Part shown: piece after piece, positions 1 to 5,411 of the stretch
Layout of the letters: the number at the start of each line of letters is the position of its first letter
Position numbering within the stretch: the first letter of the stretch is position 1
NCBI GenBank assembly: GCA_021772295.1
Contig: JAJFMG010000078.1
Span: 1 to 5,411 of the forward strand
DNA length: 5,411 nt
Reading direction: 5' to 3'
Source of the DNA: Chlamydiota bacterium
GTDB lineage: Bacteria; Chlamydiota; Chlamydiia; Chlamydiales; Simkaniaceae
Position numbers and translations under genes: made by a program
The notes under the pieces: generated by a model
What the model saw: only the letters and a program-made list of their open reading frames with translations
Database searches by the model: none
What the model was told of the DNA's origin: nothing

Positions 1-461
1 CCAAGCATCCAGTTGTAGGGGTTTCGTGGTATGGGGCTATTGCATATGCCAAGTGGGTTGGTAAGAGATTACCTACTGAGGCTGAGTATGAAATTGCAGC
101 AAGAGGATCACTTGAAAATGCAAATTATCCTACAGGGATCGATATCACAAGAGATCAAGCGAATTTCTTTAGCGCGGATACTACGCCGGTAATGAGTTAT
201 CCACCAAATACTTATGGTCTCTATGACTTAGCTGGAAATGTCTATGAATGGTGCCAAGACTGGTATGATTACAGTTATTATGAAGTCTCTATGCAAGAAC
301 CTACTAATCCAAAGGGTCCGCAACAAGGTGTTTATAGAGTGCTTCGAGGCGGGTGTTGGAAAAGTCTAAAGCCTGATATGAGAATTACTCATAGACACCG
401 TAACAGTCCGAGCACGATTAATAAAACATATGGATTTAGATGCGCCGCCGACGCGTCATAA
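1..461 (+). CDS. C-terminal part of a protein with an FGE-sulfatase (SUMF1-like) domain; 5' end outside the window
   Basis: The reading frame is open from the left edge (first full codon at position 3) to the TAA at 459-461, giving 152 visible residues. ATG 192 is internal, because the conserved domain is already under way upstream of it. Family landmarks appear in order: [57 protein letters not shown] and the terminal YGFRCA. These are typical of the SUMF1/formylglycine-generating-enzyme fold. True FGE converts a sulfatase cysteine to formylglycine with a cysteine pair just after its GGSY-type motif. Here the equivalent stretch (about 348-400) reads [11 protein letters not shown], and neither catalytic cysteine is at its expected place. 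The domain is therefore probably non-catalytic for formylglycine formation, perhaps a ligand- or protein-binding module. In chlamydiae such a domain can follow a Ser/Thr kinase domain (Pkn1-type proteins, from memory). The missing N-terminus would decide this. Domain call is firm; whole-protein function unknown. Confidence 0.88.
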   Translation, partial: KHPVVGVSWYGAIAYAKWVGKRLPTEAEYEIAARGSLENANYPTGIDITRDQANFFSADTTPVMSYPPNTYGLYDLAGNVYEWCQDWYDYSYYEVSMQEPTNPKGPQQGVYRVLRGGCWKSLKPDMRITHRHRNSPSTINKTYGFRCAADAS

Positions 462-464
462 ATT

Positions 465-490
465 AGATGTTTTTTATCTCATCTTTTTTT
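465..490 (+). terminator. Weak stem-loop plus T-run after the FGE-like gene
   Basis: Four bases after the stop codon, AGATG (465-469) can pair with CATCT (480-484) across a 10-base loop, followed directly by Ts to position 490. The order of stem then T-run fits an intrinsic terminator for the upstream gene. The stem is only 5 bp and AT-rich, so efficiency would be low. It runs into the longer inverted repeat at 488-522, and the two structures compete for positions 488-490. Confidence 0.3.
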
Positions 491-522
491 ATTCTTTTAT
501 GTACAAAACATAAAAGAATAAA
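488..522 (+). repeat. Perfect 15-bp A/T-rich inverted repeat (hairpin) in the ispH leader
   Basis: The arms 488-502 and 508-522 are exact reverse complements, separated by the 5-base loop ACAAA. The right arm ends five bases before the ispH ATG at 528. The T-run (484-490) lies before and within the left arm, and only two Ts follow the right arm, so this is not a standard intrinsic terminator on the plus strand. On the minus strand it would be followed by As. It could be an mRNA leader hairpin covering the region where a ribosome-binding site would lie, or a dyad protein-binding site. The sequence shows only the symmetry; the role is inference. Confidence 0.75.
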
Positions 523-527
523 TTGTC

Positions 528-1451
528 ATGAAATTATTACTTTCTAAGCCAAGAGGTTTTTGCGCAGGTGTTGTTCGAGCAATAGAAACCGTAGAAAAAG
601 CCTTAGAGCTTTTTGGCTCTCCAATCTATGTGAAACATGAAATTGTTCATAATAAGCATGTGGTATCAGATCTGAAGGAAAAGGGGGCGATCTTTATTGA
701 AGATCTAGATGACGTTCCCAAGGGCTCAAAAATAATTTATTCTGCCCATGGAATTTCTCCAACGGTCAGAGATCATGCCAAAAAGAGAAATCTATTCGAA
801 ATAGATGCATCTTGTGGTCTCGTAATCAGAGTACACTCTGCTGCAAAAAGATTCGCTGCCAAAGGCTACCACATCATTCTAATTGGTCATAAAAACCATG
901 TTGAGGTGATTGGAACTGCCGGAGAGGTTCCAGGGCAGACTACAATAGTAGAATCTGCAAAAGATGTAGAATCATTATCTTTTCCAGTGGATCAAAAATT
1001 ATTTTACCTTACTCAGACAACTCTTAGCTTGGATGATGTTAAGGAAATTACAGATGCTCTTAATGAAAAGTACCCCTCAATTGAGACTCTTCCAAGTTCC
1101 TCGATTTGCTACGCAACAACCAATCGTCAGATTGCTCTTAAAGAAATCACTCCAATAGTTGACTTAGTTCTAGTTGTAGGGGACCCAACGAGTTCCAACT
1201 CTAATCGATTGAGAGAAGTTGCTGAAAAAAGAGATATTCCTGCGTATCTGATAAATCATCCAAGTGAAATTCAAGATAATTGGCTTAAGGGAGCATCCTC
1301 TATTGGGCTTACAGCAGGCGCATCTACCCCTGAACCGATTGTACAAATGTGCATTGATCACCTCTTTAGCTTAGGCGTAAAAGAGATGGAAGAAGTCATA
1401 TACAAAGAGGAAGATGTTTTCTTTCAGCTCCCAAAAGAAGTTCTAGTATAA
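528..1451 (+). CDS. ispH: 4-hydroxy-3-methylbut-2-enyl diphosphate reductase (IspH/LytB)
   Basis: This 307-residue protein is the usual length for the family. IspH is a cytosolic [4Fe-4S] enzyme that reduces HMBPP to IPP and DMAPP in the last step of the MEP pathway. The three iron-sulfur cysteines are present: C12 in PRGFCAG, C96 in DASCGLV and C194 in SSICYATTNRQ. The substrate-site residues known from E. coli IspH are also recognisable: H41 (KHEIVHN), H74 (YSAHG), H124 and the proton-donor E126 (HKNHVEV), the TQTT threonines at 162-165, S222-S223-N224 and S266 (AGAS). ATG 528 puts PRGFC at its normal distance from the N-terminus, so the start is well supported although no clear Shine-Dalgarno precedes it. 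C96 is followed by Gly, where many bacterial IspHs have Pro; I remember Gly in chlamydial sequences too. The gene stands alone between gaps of 66 and 244 bp, and no other MEP-pathway gene is in view. Identification is essentially certain. Confidence 0.97.
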   Translation: MKLLLSKPRGFCAGVVRAIETVEKALELFGSPIYVKHEIVHNKHVVSDLKEKGAIFIEDLDDVPKGSKIIYSAHGISPTVRDHAKKRNLFEIDASCGLVIRVHSAAKRFAAKGYHIILIGHKNHVEVIGTAGEVPGQTTIVESAKDVESLSFPVDQKLFYLTQTTLSLDDVKEITDALNEKYPSIETLPSSSICYATTNRQIALKEITPIVDLVLVVGDPTSSNSNRLREVAEKRDIPAYLINHPSEIQDNWLKGASSIGLTAGASTPEPIVQMCIDHLFSLGVKEMEEVIYKEEDVFFQLPKEVLV

Positions 1452-1695
1452 CTATTTTTCTTGCTATCTGCTCTTGAATTGAGATAAGATCAGCATTAAA
1501 CAAAACAGAGTTACAAATGGAAACGGCAAGCTTATTTTTTAAACAAGCAGATACAAAGAAAATTCCTTTCTTTGTAAGCAGTTTCTATAATTCTATTTCT
1601 TTCCATCCAGTTCATTAATTTAATCTAATACCAGCTCCGTTGTTTGTATGTATGCAAATGAGAGCTTTTCTTTGATTTTTTAATGGACGGTTGTC
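1452..1695. other. 244-bp intergenic region between ispH and the SSF transporter gene
   Basis: No convincing gene is present. Around the ispH stop, 1433-1442 can pair with 1450-1459 with one mismatch and one G-U, ending in TTTTT; this is a weak, nearly GC-free terminator-like fold. A possible weak sigma70 promoter is TTGCTA (1461-1466), an 18-bp spacer and TAAGAT (1485-1490), four of six matches in each box. A 33-codon frame at 1517-1618 starts with ATG, has only a faint upstream AGAG, and resembles nothing I know. A 10-bp hairpin at 1552-1576 is listed separately. Nothing else with structure was seen. Confidence 0.5.
1552..1576. repeat. 10-bp inverted repeat in the ispH-SSF intergenic region
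   Basis: TACAAAGAAA (1552-1561) is the exact reverse complement of TTTCTTTGTA (1567-1576), with a 5-base loop ATTCC. No T-run follows on the plus strand, so an intrinsic terminator there is unlikely. The motif AAGCAG flanks it on both sides in direct orientation (1545-1550 and 1577-1581 plus context). It may be a leader hairpin of the downstream transporter mRNA or an operator; the sequence does not say which. Confidence 0.5.
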
Positions 1696-3036
1696 ATGAA
1701 TTATTATGTTTTTTTATCAGCTCTTCTGGGCTTTAGTTTTATATATTACTTGATTGGAAAAAGATGCAAAGAGGATTCAACTTCTGCGGATAGCTTCTTT
1801 TTATCTAAGAGAAACTTTGGCATTTTTTCAATTACACTTACGATTTTAGCAACACAAATTGGTGGAGGAACACTCCTTGGTGGTTGTGATGAGGCTTATA
1901 AAATGGGGTGGAAAGTACTTTTGTTTCCACTTGGTATGTCTATTGGATTGATTTTGATGGGCTGTGGATGGGGAGCCAAACTTCGCAATTTAGAAATCTC
2001 TACGATTGCAGAGGTTTTTGAAAAGTCATATTCTAGCTCCTTTTTACGTAAATTTTGCTCTGTGATTTCATCAATAGCTTTATTTGGAATACTCATTGCG
2101 CAAGGAGTTGCTGCAAGAAAGTTTTTTGCATCCCTTGGACTCGACTCTGAATACATTTTCTATTTGTTTTGGGTCTTTGTAATTGTCTACACTGCAATGG
2201 GAGGACTAAAAGCTGTCATTCAAACCGATGTTATTCAGATTCTTTTTATTCTAGGTGTTTTACTTGGAATGTTTATCTATGTCCAAACAAGCTTAGGTAT
2301 TGATACTCAGCCTATAAAAGAAGTTGCTTTTGAGTCCGATGCAATGCCTTCTATTTCACTTTTTTTAATGCCTCTTTTGTTTATGCTAATGGGGCAAGAT
2401 ATGGCGCAAAGATGCTTTTCGGCAAAAAATGGGAAGGTTGCATCTATCTCTGCATGGATTGCTGGAATTAGTCTCTTTTTTGTTTGCTTGATAGCAATAT
2501 ATTTTGGAGTGCTTCTTAAACAATCAGGGGCGGCTCTTGTAAGTTCAAATGGAGCCCTTATGACATTTGCAATGCAAACAATGAGCAAGTCATTTGTTTC
2601 TTTGATTGCATGCGCAATTGTAATGGCGATTTTATCAACTGCAGACTCGCTTCTTTGCTCGATTGCATCGAATGTAGTGTTTGATGTAATCCCAAGTCAA
2701 AAAGCAAATGCGCTCAAACTTTCGTCATGGATTGTGATTGTTTTGGGACTTTGCTCTATGGTGATTGCAACATATCTAGATAATATTGTGGCAATAATGT
2801 TGCCCTGTTACGAGCTTTGTACACTAGCTTTTTTTCCGACAATTTCATTAGCAATCTATAGAGAAAATATGAATCAGAAACCTGCATTGGCATCTGTAAT
2901 AATTGGGCTAATAGGTTTTGTGTTCTTTAAAGTATATGATAGTTTTTTGCCTGGAGAAGTAGTCACTCTTTTGTGTTCATATCTTGGATTTTTTGTCATA
3001 GAAAAAGTGCAGGCGAAATCAAAAGTTTCAATCTAA
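1696..3036 (+). CDS. Sodium:solute symporter (SSF) family membrane transporter, substrate unknown
   Basis: This 446-residue integral membrane protein should use the Na+ gradient to import a small solute across the inner membrane. About 12-13 hydrophobic segments span the whole length, starting at residues 2-20. SSF landmarks are visible: ATQIGGGTLLG at 52-62 in the first core helix, STIAEVFEKSY near 102-112, YTAMGGLKAVIQTDVIQ at 165-181, QDMAQRCFSAKN near 234-245, and LSTADSLLCS at 313-322. The last matches the helix whose Ser/Thr residues help bind Na+ in PutP and vSGLT. The protein is somewhat shorter than PutP (about 500 residues), with little beyond the final helix (about 420-436). ATG 1696 directly precedes the first helix, and a weak GGACGG lies five bases upstream. 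Proline, pantothenate, sugar and other substrates all occur in SSF, and nothing here picks one. Family call is strong; specificity is open. Confidence 0.92.
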   Translation: MNYYVFLSALLGFSFIYYLIGKRCKEDSTSADSFFLSKRNFGIFSITLTILATQIGGGTLLGGCDEAYKMGWKVLLFPLGMSIGLILMGCGWGAKLRNLEISTIAEVFEKSYSSSFLRKFCSVISSIALFGILIAQGVAARKFFASLGLDSEYIFYLFWVFVIVYTAMGGLKAVIQTDVIQILFILGVLLGMFIYVQTSLGIDTQPIKEVAFESDAMPSISLFLMPLLFMLMGQDMAQRCFSAKNGKVASISAWIAGISLFFVCLIAIYFGVLLKQSGAALVSSNGALMTFAMQTMSKSFVSLIACAIVMAILSTADSLLCSIASNVVFDVIPSQKANALKLSSWIVIVLGLCSMVIATYLDNIVAIMLPCYELCTLAFFPTISLAIYRENMNQKPALASVIIGLIGFVFFKVYDSFLPGEVVTLLCSYLGFFVIEKVQAKSKVSI

Positions 3037-3057
3037 GGTTTTTTTGATAAAAAAATC

Positions 3058-3085
3058 TTGAAATATTCCTCAAAGTAGATATGGT
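3058..3085 (+). promoter_or_regulatory. Candidate sigma70 promoter of the permease-USP gene
   Basis: TTGAAA (3058-3063, five of six matches to the -35 consensus) and TATGGT (3080-3085, four of six to the -10) are separated by 16 bp. Transcription would begin near 3092, leaving a leader of about 26 bases to TTG 3118 or 68 bases to ATG 3160. It lies in the 81-bp gap after the SSF gene, so the permease may be transcribed independently. The match was judged by eye, and chance matches are common in AT-rich DNA. Confidence 0.4.
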
Positions 3086-3117
3086 GACAAATACACTTAC
3101 AATTTTCAGGTATCCAT

Positions 3118-4995
3118 TTGTCAGTTAAATCTCGCATAACCAATATTGATAAAGGTTCGATGAAAAAGATCCTTGGTGTGGGAGATCTATTTGCTGTTGG
3201 CTATGGGGATCTTGGTTCATCCATTTATTACGCTCTGGGTATTACGGCTCTTTTTGCTCTTGGCGCAACACCTATAGCTCTTGCTTTAGCAGGTCTCGTT
3301 TTTGCGTGTACAGCTCTTACTTACGCTGAAATGTCATCGATGATGAAAGACTCTGGAGGCTCTGCTACCTACTCTAGACATGCATTTAATGATCTGATTT
3401 CTTTCATTGCAGGATGGGGACTTTTGCTTGATTATATTGTAACAATTGCAATTTCTTCTTATTCGGTAGCTCCATATTTAGCTTATTTTTTCAAAGCGCT
3501 AAATGTAAATAATACCAAAATTATATTTGCTGTTTTGGTAGTAGCATCCCTATTTGTGATTAATTTTTTTGGGACAAAACATTCGACTCGAATAAGTTGG
3601 TTTTTAACGATGCTTACTGTTGTTACTCAAGTAACCATTGTAATTATTGGAAGTGTATACTTAGTAAAGCTGCCAGAGCTTTTTAAGCATATGCGAATTG
3701 GCGTCGACTCTTCTTGGTCACCTACTTGGCCCCAGTTTTTTAAAGGGGTAGCAATGGCAATGGTTGCCTATACTGGTATCGAGTCAATGGCCCAGCTAAG
3801 CTCTGAGGCAAAAAATCCGGCAAAAACAGTTCCAAGAGCTATCATGTATGCAATGGGAACATTGCTATTTGTATATCTGGGGATATCAGTTGTGAGTTTG
3901 GCAGCGATTTCTCCTCAAGAACTTAGCACAAAATACTTGGAAGATCCCATCGCTGGGATTGTGTCTGTATTACCTTTTGGGGGGCAAGCTCTTGGCGCAT
4001 GGGTAGGACTGCTTGCTGCAGTTATTCTTTTTGTTGCAGCAAATGCAGGCTTAATTGGAGCATCTCGACTATGTTTTAATATGGGAGAGAATTATCAAAT
4101 TCCAAGATTTGTATATAAGCTGCATAAAAAGCATAAAACTCCCTATGTTGCTCTTGGAATTTTTGCATGCCTTGCGGGACTTATTATCTTTTGGAGTAGA
4201 GGAAAGTTAGCCTTTTTAGCAGATTTATATAATTTTGGTGCTATGCTTGCCTTTTTCTCTGCGCATTTGTCTTTACTTATGCTTCGAATTAGACAAAAAG
4301 ATGCAGTTAGGCCCTTTCGAGTGCCTTTTAATATCAAGATTCGAGGATATTCATTTCCAATAAGCGCAATCCTTGGCTGCGTAGTAACCTTAGCTGTTTG
4401 GATTCTTGTGGTAGTTACTAAGCCTGATGGCAGGTGGCTTGGCCTTGCTTGGATTGGTCTTGGCTTAGTGATGTACTTTACCTATCGACGAAAGCACAAA
4501 ATAGCGCCAGCTGGTAAATTGCAAATCGAAAAGATTAAAATCCCGGATTTTAAGACCCTTTCCATTCGGAAAATTTTGGTTCCAACAAGGGGCGGAACGG
4601 AGACAGAAACCGTACAAATTGCATGTGAAATTGCTAAAGCTCATGGCGCTGATGTCACAGCGATCAATATCATAGAAGTGCCTTTTTCTATGCCTCTAGA
4701 TCTTCCTTTAAGCCAACGCTCGGGTATTGCAGACTCTATTTTGAAAAGAGCTGATGCAATATCTAGAGAGTACCACATTAAAATGGAGCTCAAAGTAATG
4801 CAATCTAGGTCCATTGATAAATCCATTTCAGAAATGCTTCGCAATGAGGAGTTTGATTTATTGGTCCTTGGTGCGCAGCTGCCAACGCACGGCGGCTCAG
4901 TAGTCAAGGGGTTCGGAGCTCTTACGGAAAAAATTCTAAGAGATGCACCTTGTAGAGTTTGGGTGTGTTGTCATAGAGAAAAATTGAATTCTTAA
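3118..4995 (+). CDS. APC-superfamily amino-acid permease with C-terminal universal stress protein (USP) domain
   Basis: The 625-residue product has two parts. Residues about 20-455 form an amino acid/polyamine/organocation permease with about 12 membrane helices. Landmarks are YGDLGSSIYYALG (29-41, helix 1 substrate/ion-site region), a GIES segment then SSEAKNPAKTVPRAI (226-242, the helix 6 exit), and GASRLCFNMGENYQIP (314-329). Residues about 482-618 form a cytoplasmic USP domain, from IRKILVPTRGG to the final strand after the DAPC motif (609-612). Such fusions are known in bacteria and archaea, where the USP part is thought to sense nucleotide or regulate transport. The usual USP PxDGS aspartate is R491 here, and the GxxG-x9-G(S/T) loop is altered (G585, G592-G593, G600-A601), so ATP binding is doubtful. 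TTG 3118 has an AGG seven bases upstream; ATG 3160 (residue 15), with AAAGG four bases upstream, is equally plausible and keeps every helix. Substrate unknown. The stop codon interlocks with the convergent ABC gene. Confidence 0.9.
   Translation: MSVKSRITNIDKGSMKKILGVGDLFAVGYGDLGSSIYYALGITALFALGATPIALALAGLVFACTALTYAEMSSMMKDSGGSATYSRHAFNDLISFIAGWGLLLDYIVTIAISSYSVAPYLAYFFKALNVNNTKIIFAVLVVASLFVINFFGTKHSTRISWFLTMLTVVTQVTIVIIGSVYLVKLPELFKHMRIGVDSSWSPTWPQFFKGVAMAMVAYTGIESMAQLSSEAKNPAKTVPRAIMYAMGTLLFVYLGISVVSLAAISPQELSTKYLEDPIAGIVSVLPFGGQALGAWVGLLAAVILFVAANAGLIGASRLCFNMGENYQIPRFVYKLHKKHKTPYVALGIFACLAGLIIFWSRGKLAFLADLYNFGAMLAFFSAHLSLLMLRIRQKDAVRPFRVPFNIKIRGYSFPISAILGCVVTLAVWILVVVTKPDGRWLGLAWIGLGLVMYFTYRRKHKIAPAGKLQIEKIKIPDFKTLSIRKILVPTRGGTETETVQIACEIAKAHGADVTAINIIEVPFSMPLDLPLSQRSGIADSILKRADAISREYHIKMELKVMQSRSIDKSISEMLRNEEFDLLVLGAQLPTHGGSVVKGFGALTEKILRDAPCRVWVCCHREKLNS
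3151..3162 (+). promoter_or_regulatory. Alternative ribosome-binding site and ATG start for the permease-USP gene
   Basis: AAAGG (3151-3155) lies four bases before ATG 3160-3162, which is in frame with the upstream TTG 3118. Starting here removes 14 polar residues and begins MKKILGVGDLF, just ahead of helix 1. The next in-frame stop upstream is at 3085-3087, and no in-frame ATG lies between it and 3160, so the choice is TTG 3118 or ATG 3160. I lean slightly to ATG on codon preference, but the spacing is short. Confidence 0.45.
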
Positions 4996-5411
4996 TAGAG
5001 ATGGCAGGCGACTTTATGATCTTTTGCTATTTCTTTTAATATCGGTTTTTTTGTTTTACAAATAAGCATAGCTTTGGGACATCTGCTGCAAAATGCGCAG
5101 CCAGTAGGAGGATTGAGTAGAGAGGGGACTTCTCCTTTTAGTAGAGATTTTTTCCTTGTTTTCTCAAGACTTGGATCAGGAATGGCGACAGAGGACAGAA
5201 GAGCTTGGGAATAGGGATGCTTTGGGTCTTCATATAGCTTTTCAGATGTTGTAATTTCAACAAGTGATCCAAGGTACATAACACCAATTCTTTTAGAAAT
5301 GTATTTTACCATAGCTAAGTCATGAGAAATAAAAAGATAAGTCAGGCCTAAGTCATGCTGTAATTTCTTTAAGAGATTCACAATCTGCGCTTGGATGGAA
5401 ACATCTAATGC
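4992..5411 (-). CDS. Oligopeptide/dipeptide ABC transporter ATP-binding protein, OppF/DppF type (C-terminal part)
   Basis: Transcribed leftward and open to the right edge, this fragment shows the last 139 residues; the N-terminus with the Walker A, signature and Walker B motifs is outside the window. The GTG at 5379-5381 is internal, because the D-loop/helix ALDVSIQAQIV is in frame upstream of it. The visible part includes the H-switch in LFISHDLAMV (H30 of the visible stretch), VMYLGSLVEI, the peptide-transporter segment HPYSQALLSSV..IPDP, LKGEVPSLLNPPTGC, and a cysteine-rich tail ending VACHLY. The C-terminal oligo_HPY-type extension marks it as a peptide or nickel importer ATPase rather than a general ABC ATPase, and the IPDP and GEVPS features favour the F-type subunit. 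It would hydrolyse ATP at the inner face of the membrane to drive peptide import. The substrate-binding protein and permease subunits are not in view. The stop codon TAA (complement of 4992-4994) overlaps the permease stop. Confidence 0.93.
   Translation of the reverse strand, partial: ALDVSIQAQIVNLLKKLQHDLGLTYLFISHDLAMVKYISKRIGVMYLGSLVEITTSEKLYEDPKHPYSQALLSSVAIPDPSLEKTRKKSLLKGEVPSLLNPPTGCAFCSRCPKAMLICKTKKPILKEIAKDHKVACHLY

Noticed and set aside
192..461. An 89-residue protein starting at ATG 192
   Set aside because: The same frame is open to the left edge and already encodes conserved FGE-domain motifs upstream, so this ATG is internal.
488..522. The 15-bp inverted repeat as an intrinsic terminator
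   Set aside because: There is no GC in most of the stem, the T-run precedes it on the plus strand, and As follow on the minus strand. It is kept as a repeat of unknown role.
1170..1361. Minus-strand 63-codon frame inside ispH
   Set aside because: It is antisense to the conserved third-cysteine and SSN region of IspH; its Cys/Arg-rich run is a by-product of the opposite strand.
1683..1695. ATG at 1683 as the SSF start
   Set aside because: It is out of frame with the SSF reading frame, while ATG 1696 leads directly into the first membrane helix.
1896..2588. Minus-strand open frames of 86 and 93 codons inside the SSF gene
   Set aside because: They lie opposite a clearly conserved membrane protein gene, show no recognisable domain, and have the scattered composition of antisense shadows.
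3037..3057. GG-T7-GAT-A7-TC fold-back as a terminator for the SSF gene
   Set aside because: The stem is almost purely A-T with a three-base loop, and no U-tract follows on the plus strand; it may simply be adjacent T and A runs.
4143..4907. Minus-strand open frames of 64 and 88 codons inside the permease-USP gene
   Set aside because: They are antisense to conserved APC and USP motifs and have no family resemblance.
1..5411. tRNA, rRNA, CRISPR array, insertion sequence or phage attachment site
   Set aside because: No spaced direct repeats, transposase motifs, terminal inverted repeats or tRNA-like cloverleaf arms were seen on either strand.

Overview
The window reads as an ordinary chromosomal stretch from an AT-rich bacterium, most likely a member of the Chlamydiota, perhaps an environmental (amoeba- or animal-associated) lineage. 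The main evidence is IspH. Its KHEIVHN, YSAHGI, CGLV, SSSICYATTNRQ and C-terminal VFFQLPKE stretches resemble chlamydial IspH as I remember it. This is recall, not a database search, so the placement is moderate confidence and no species is claimed.

Layout, left to right. Positions 1-461 hold the 3' end of a gene whose product ends in a formylglycine-generating-enzyme (SUMF1/FGE-sulfatase) fold but lacks the catalytic cysteine pair. A 66-bp AT-rich gap follows, with a weak stem plus T-run and then a perfect 15-bp A/T-only inverted repeat ending five bases before the next start codon. Positions 528-1451 encode a complete IspH, the last enzyme of the MEP isoprenoid pathway. A 244-bp gap (1452-1695) has a 10-bp hairpin and only weak signals. 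Positions 1696-3036 encode a sodium:solute symporter (SSF) family transporter. An 81-bp gap with a plausible sigma70 promoter leads to an APC-superfamily amino-acid permease fused to a C-terminal universal-stress-protein domain (3118-4995). On the minus strand, and interlocked with the permease at the stop codons, is the C-terminal part of an OppF/DppF-type peptide-transporter ATPase (4992-5411), whose start lies beyond the right edge.

Three of the five genes are importers: a Na+-coupled symporter, an amino-acid/polyamine/organocation permease and a peptide ABC ATPase. That would suit an organism that scavenges amino acids and peptides from a host or rich environment, but this is inference and no substrate can be read from the sequence. 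The plus-strand genes are separated by 66, 244 and 81 bp, so they need not form one operon. I found no mobile element, RNA gene or CRISPR array, and no convincing new system. The points most worth checking are the FGE-like domain without its cysteines, the hairpin in the ispH leader, and the permease-USP fusion with an eroded nucleotide site.
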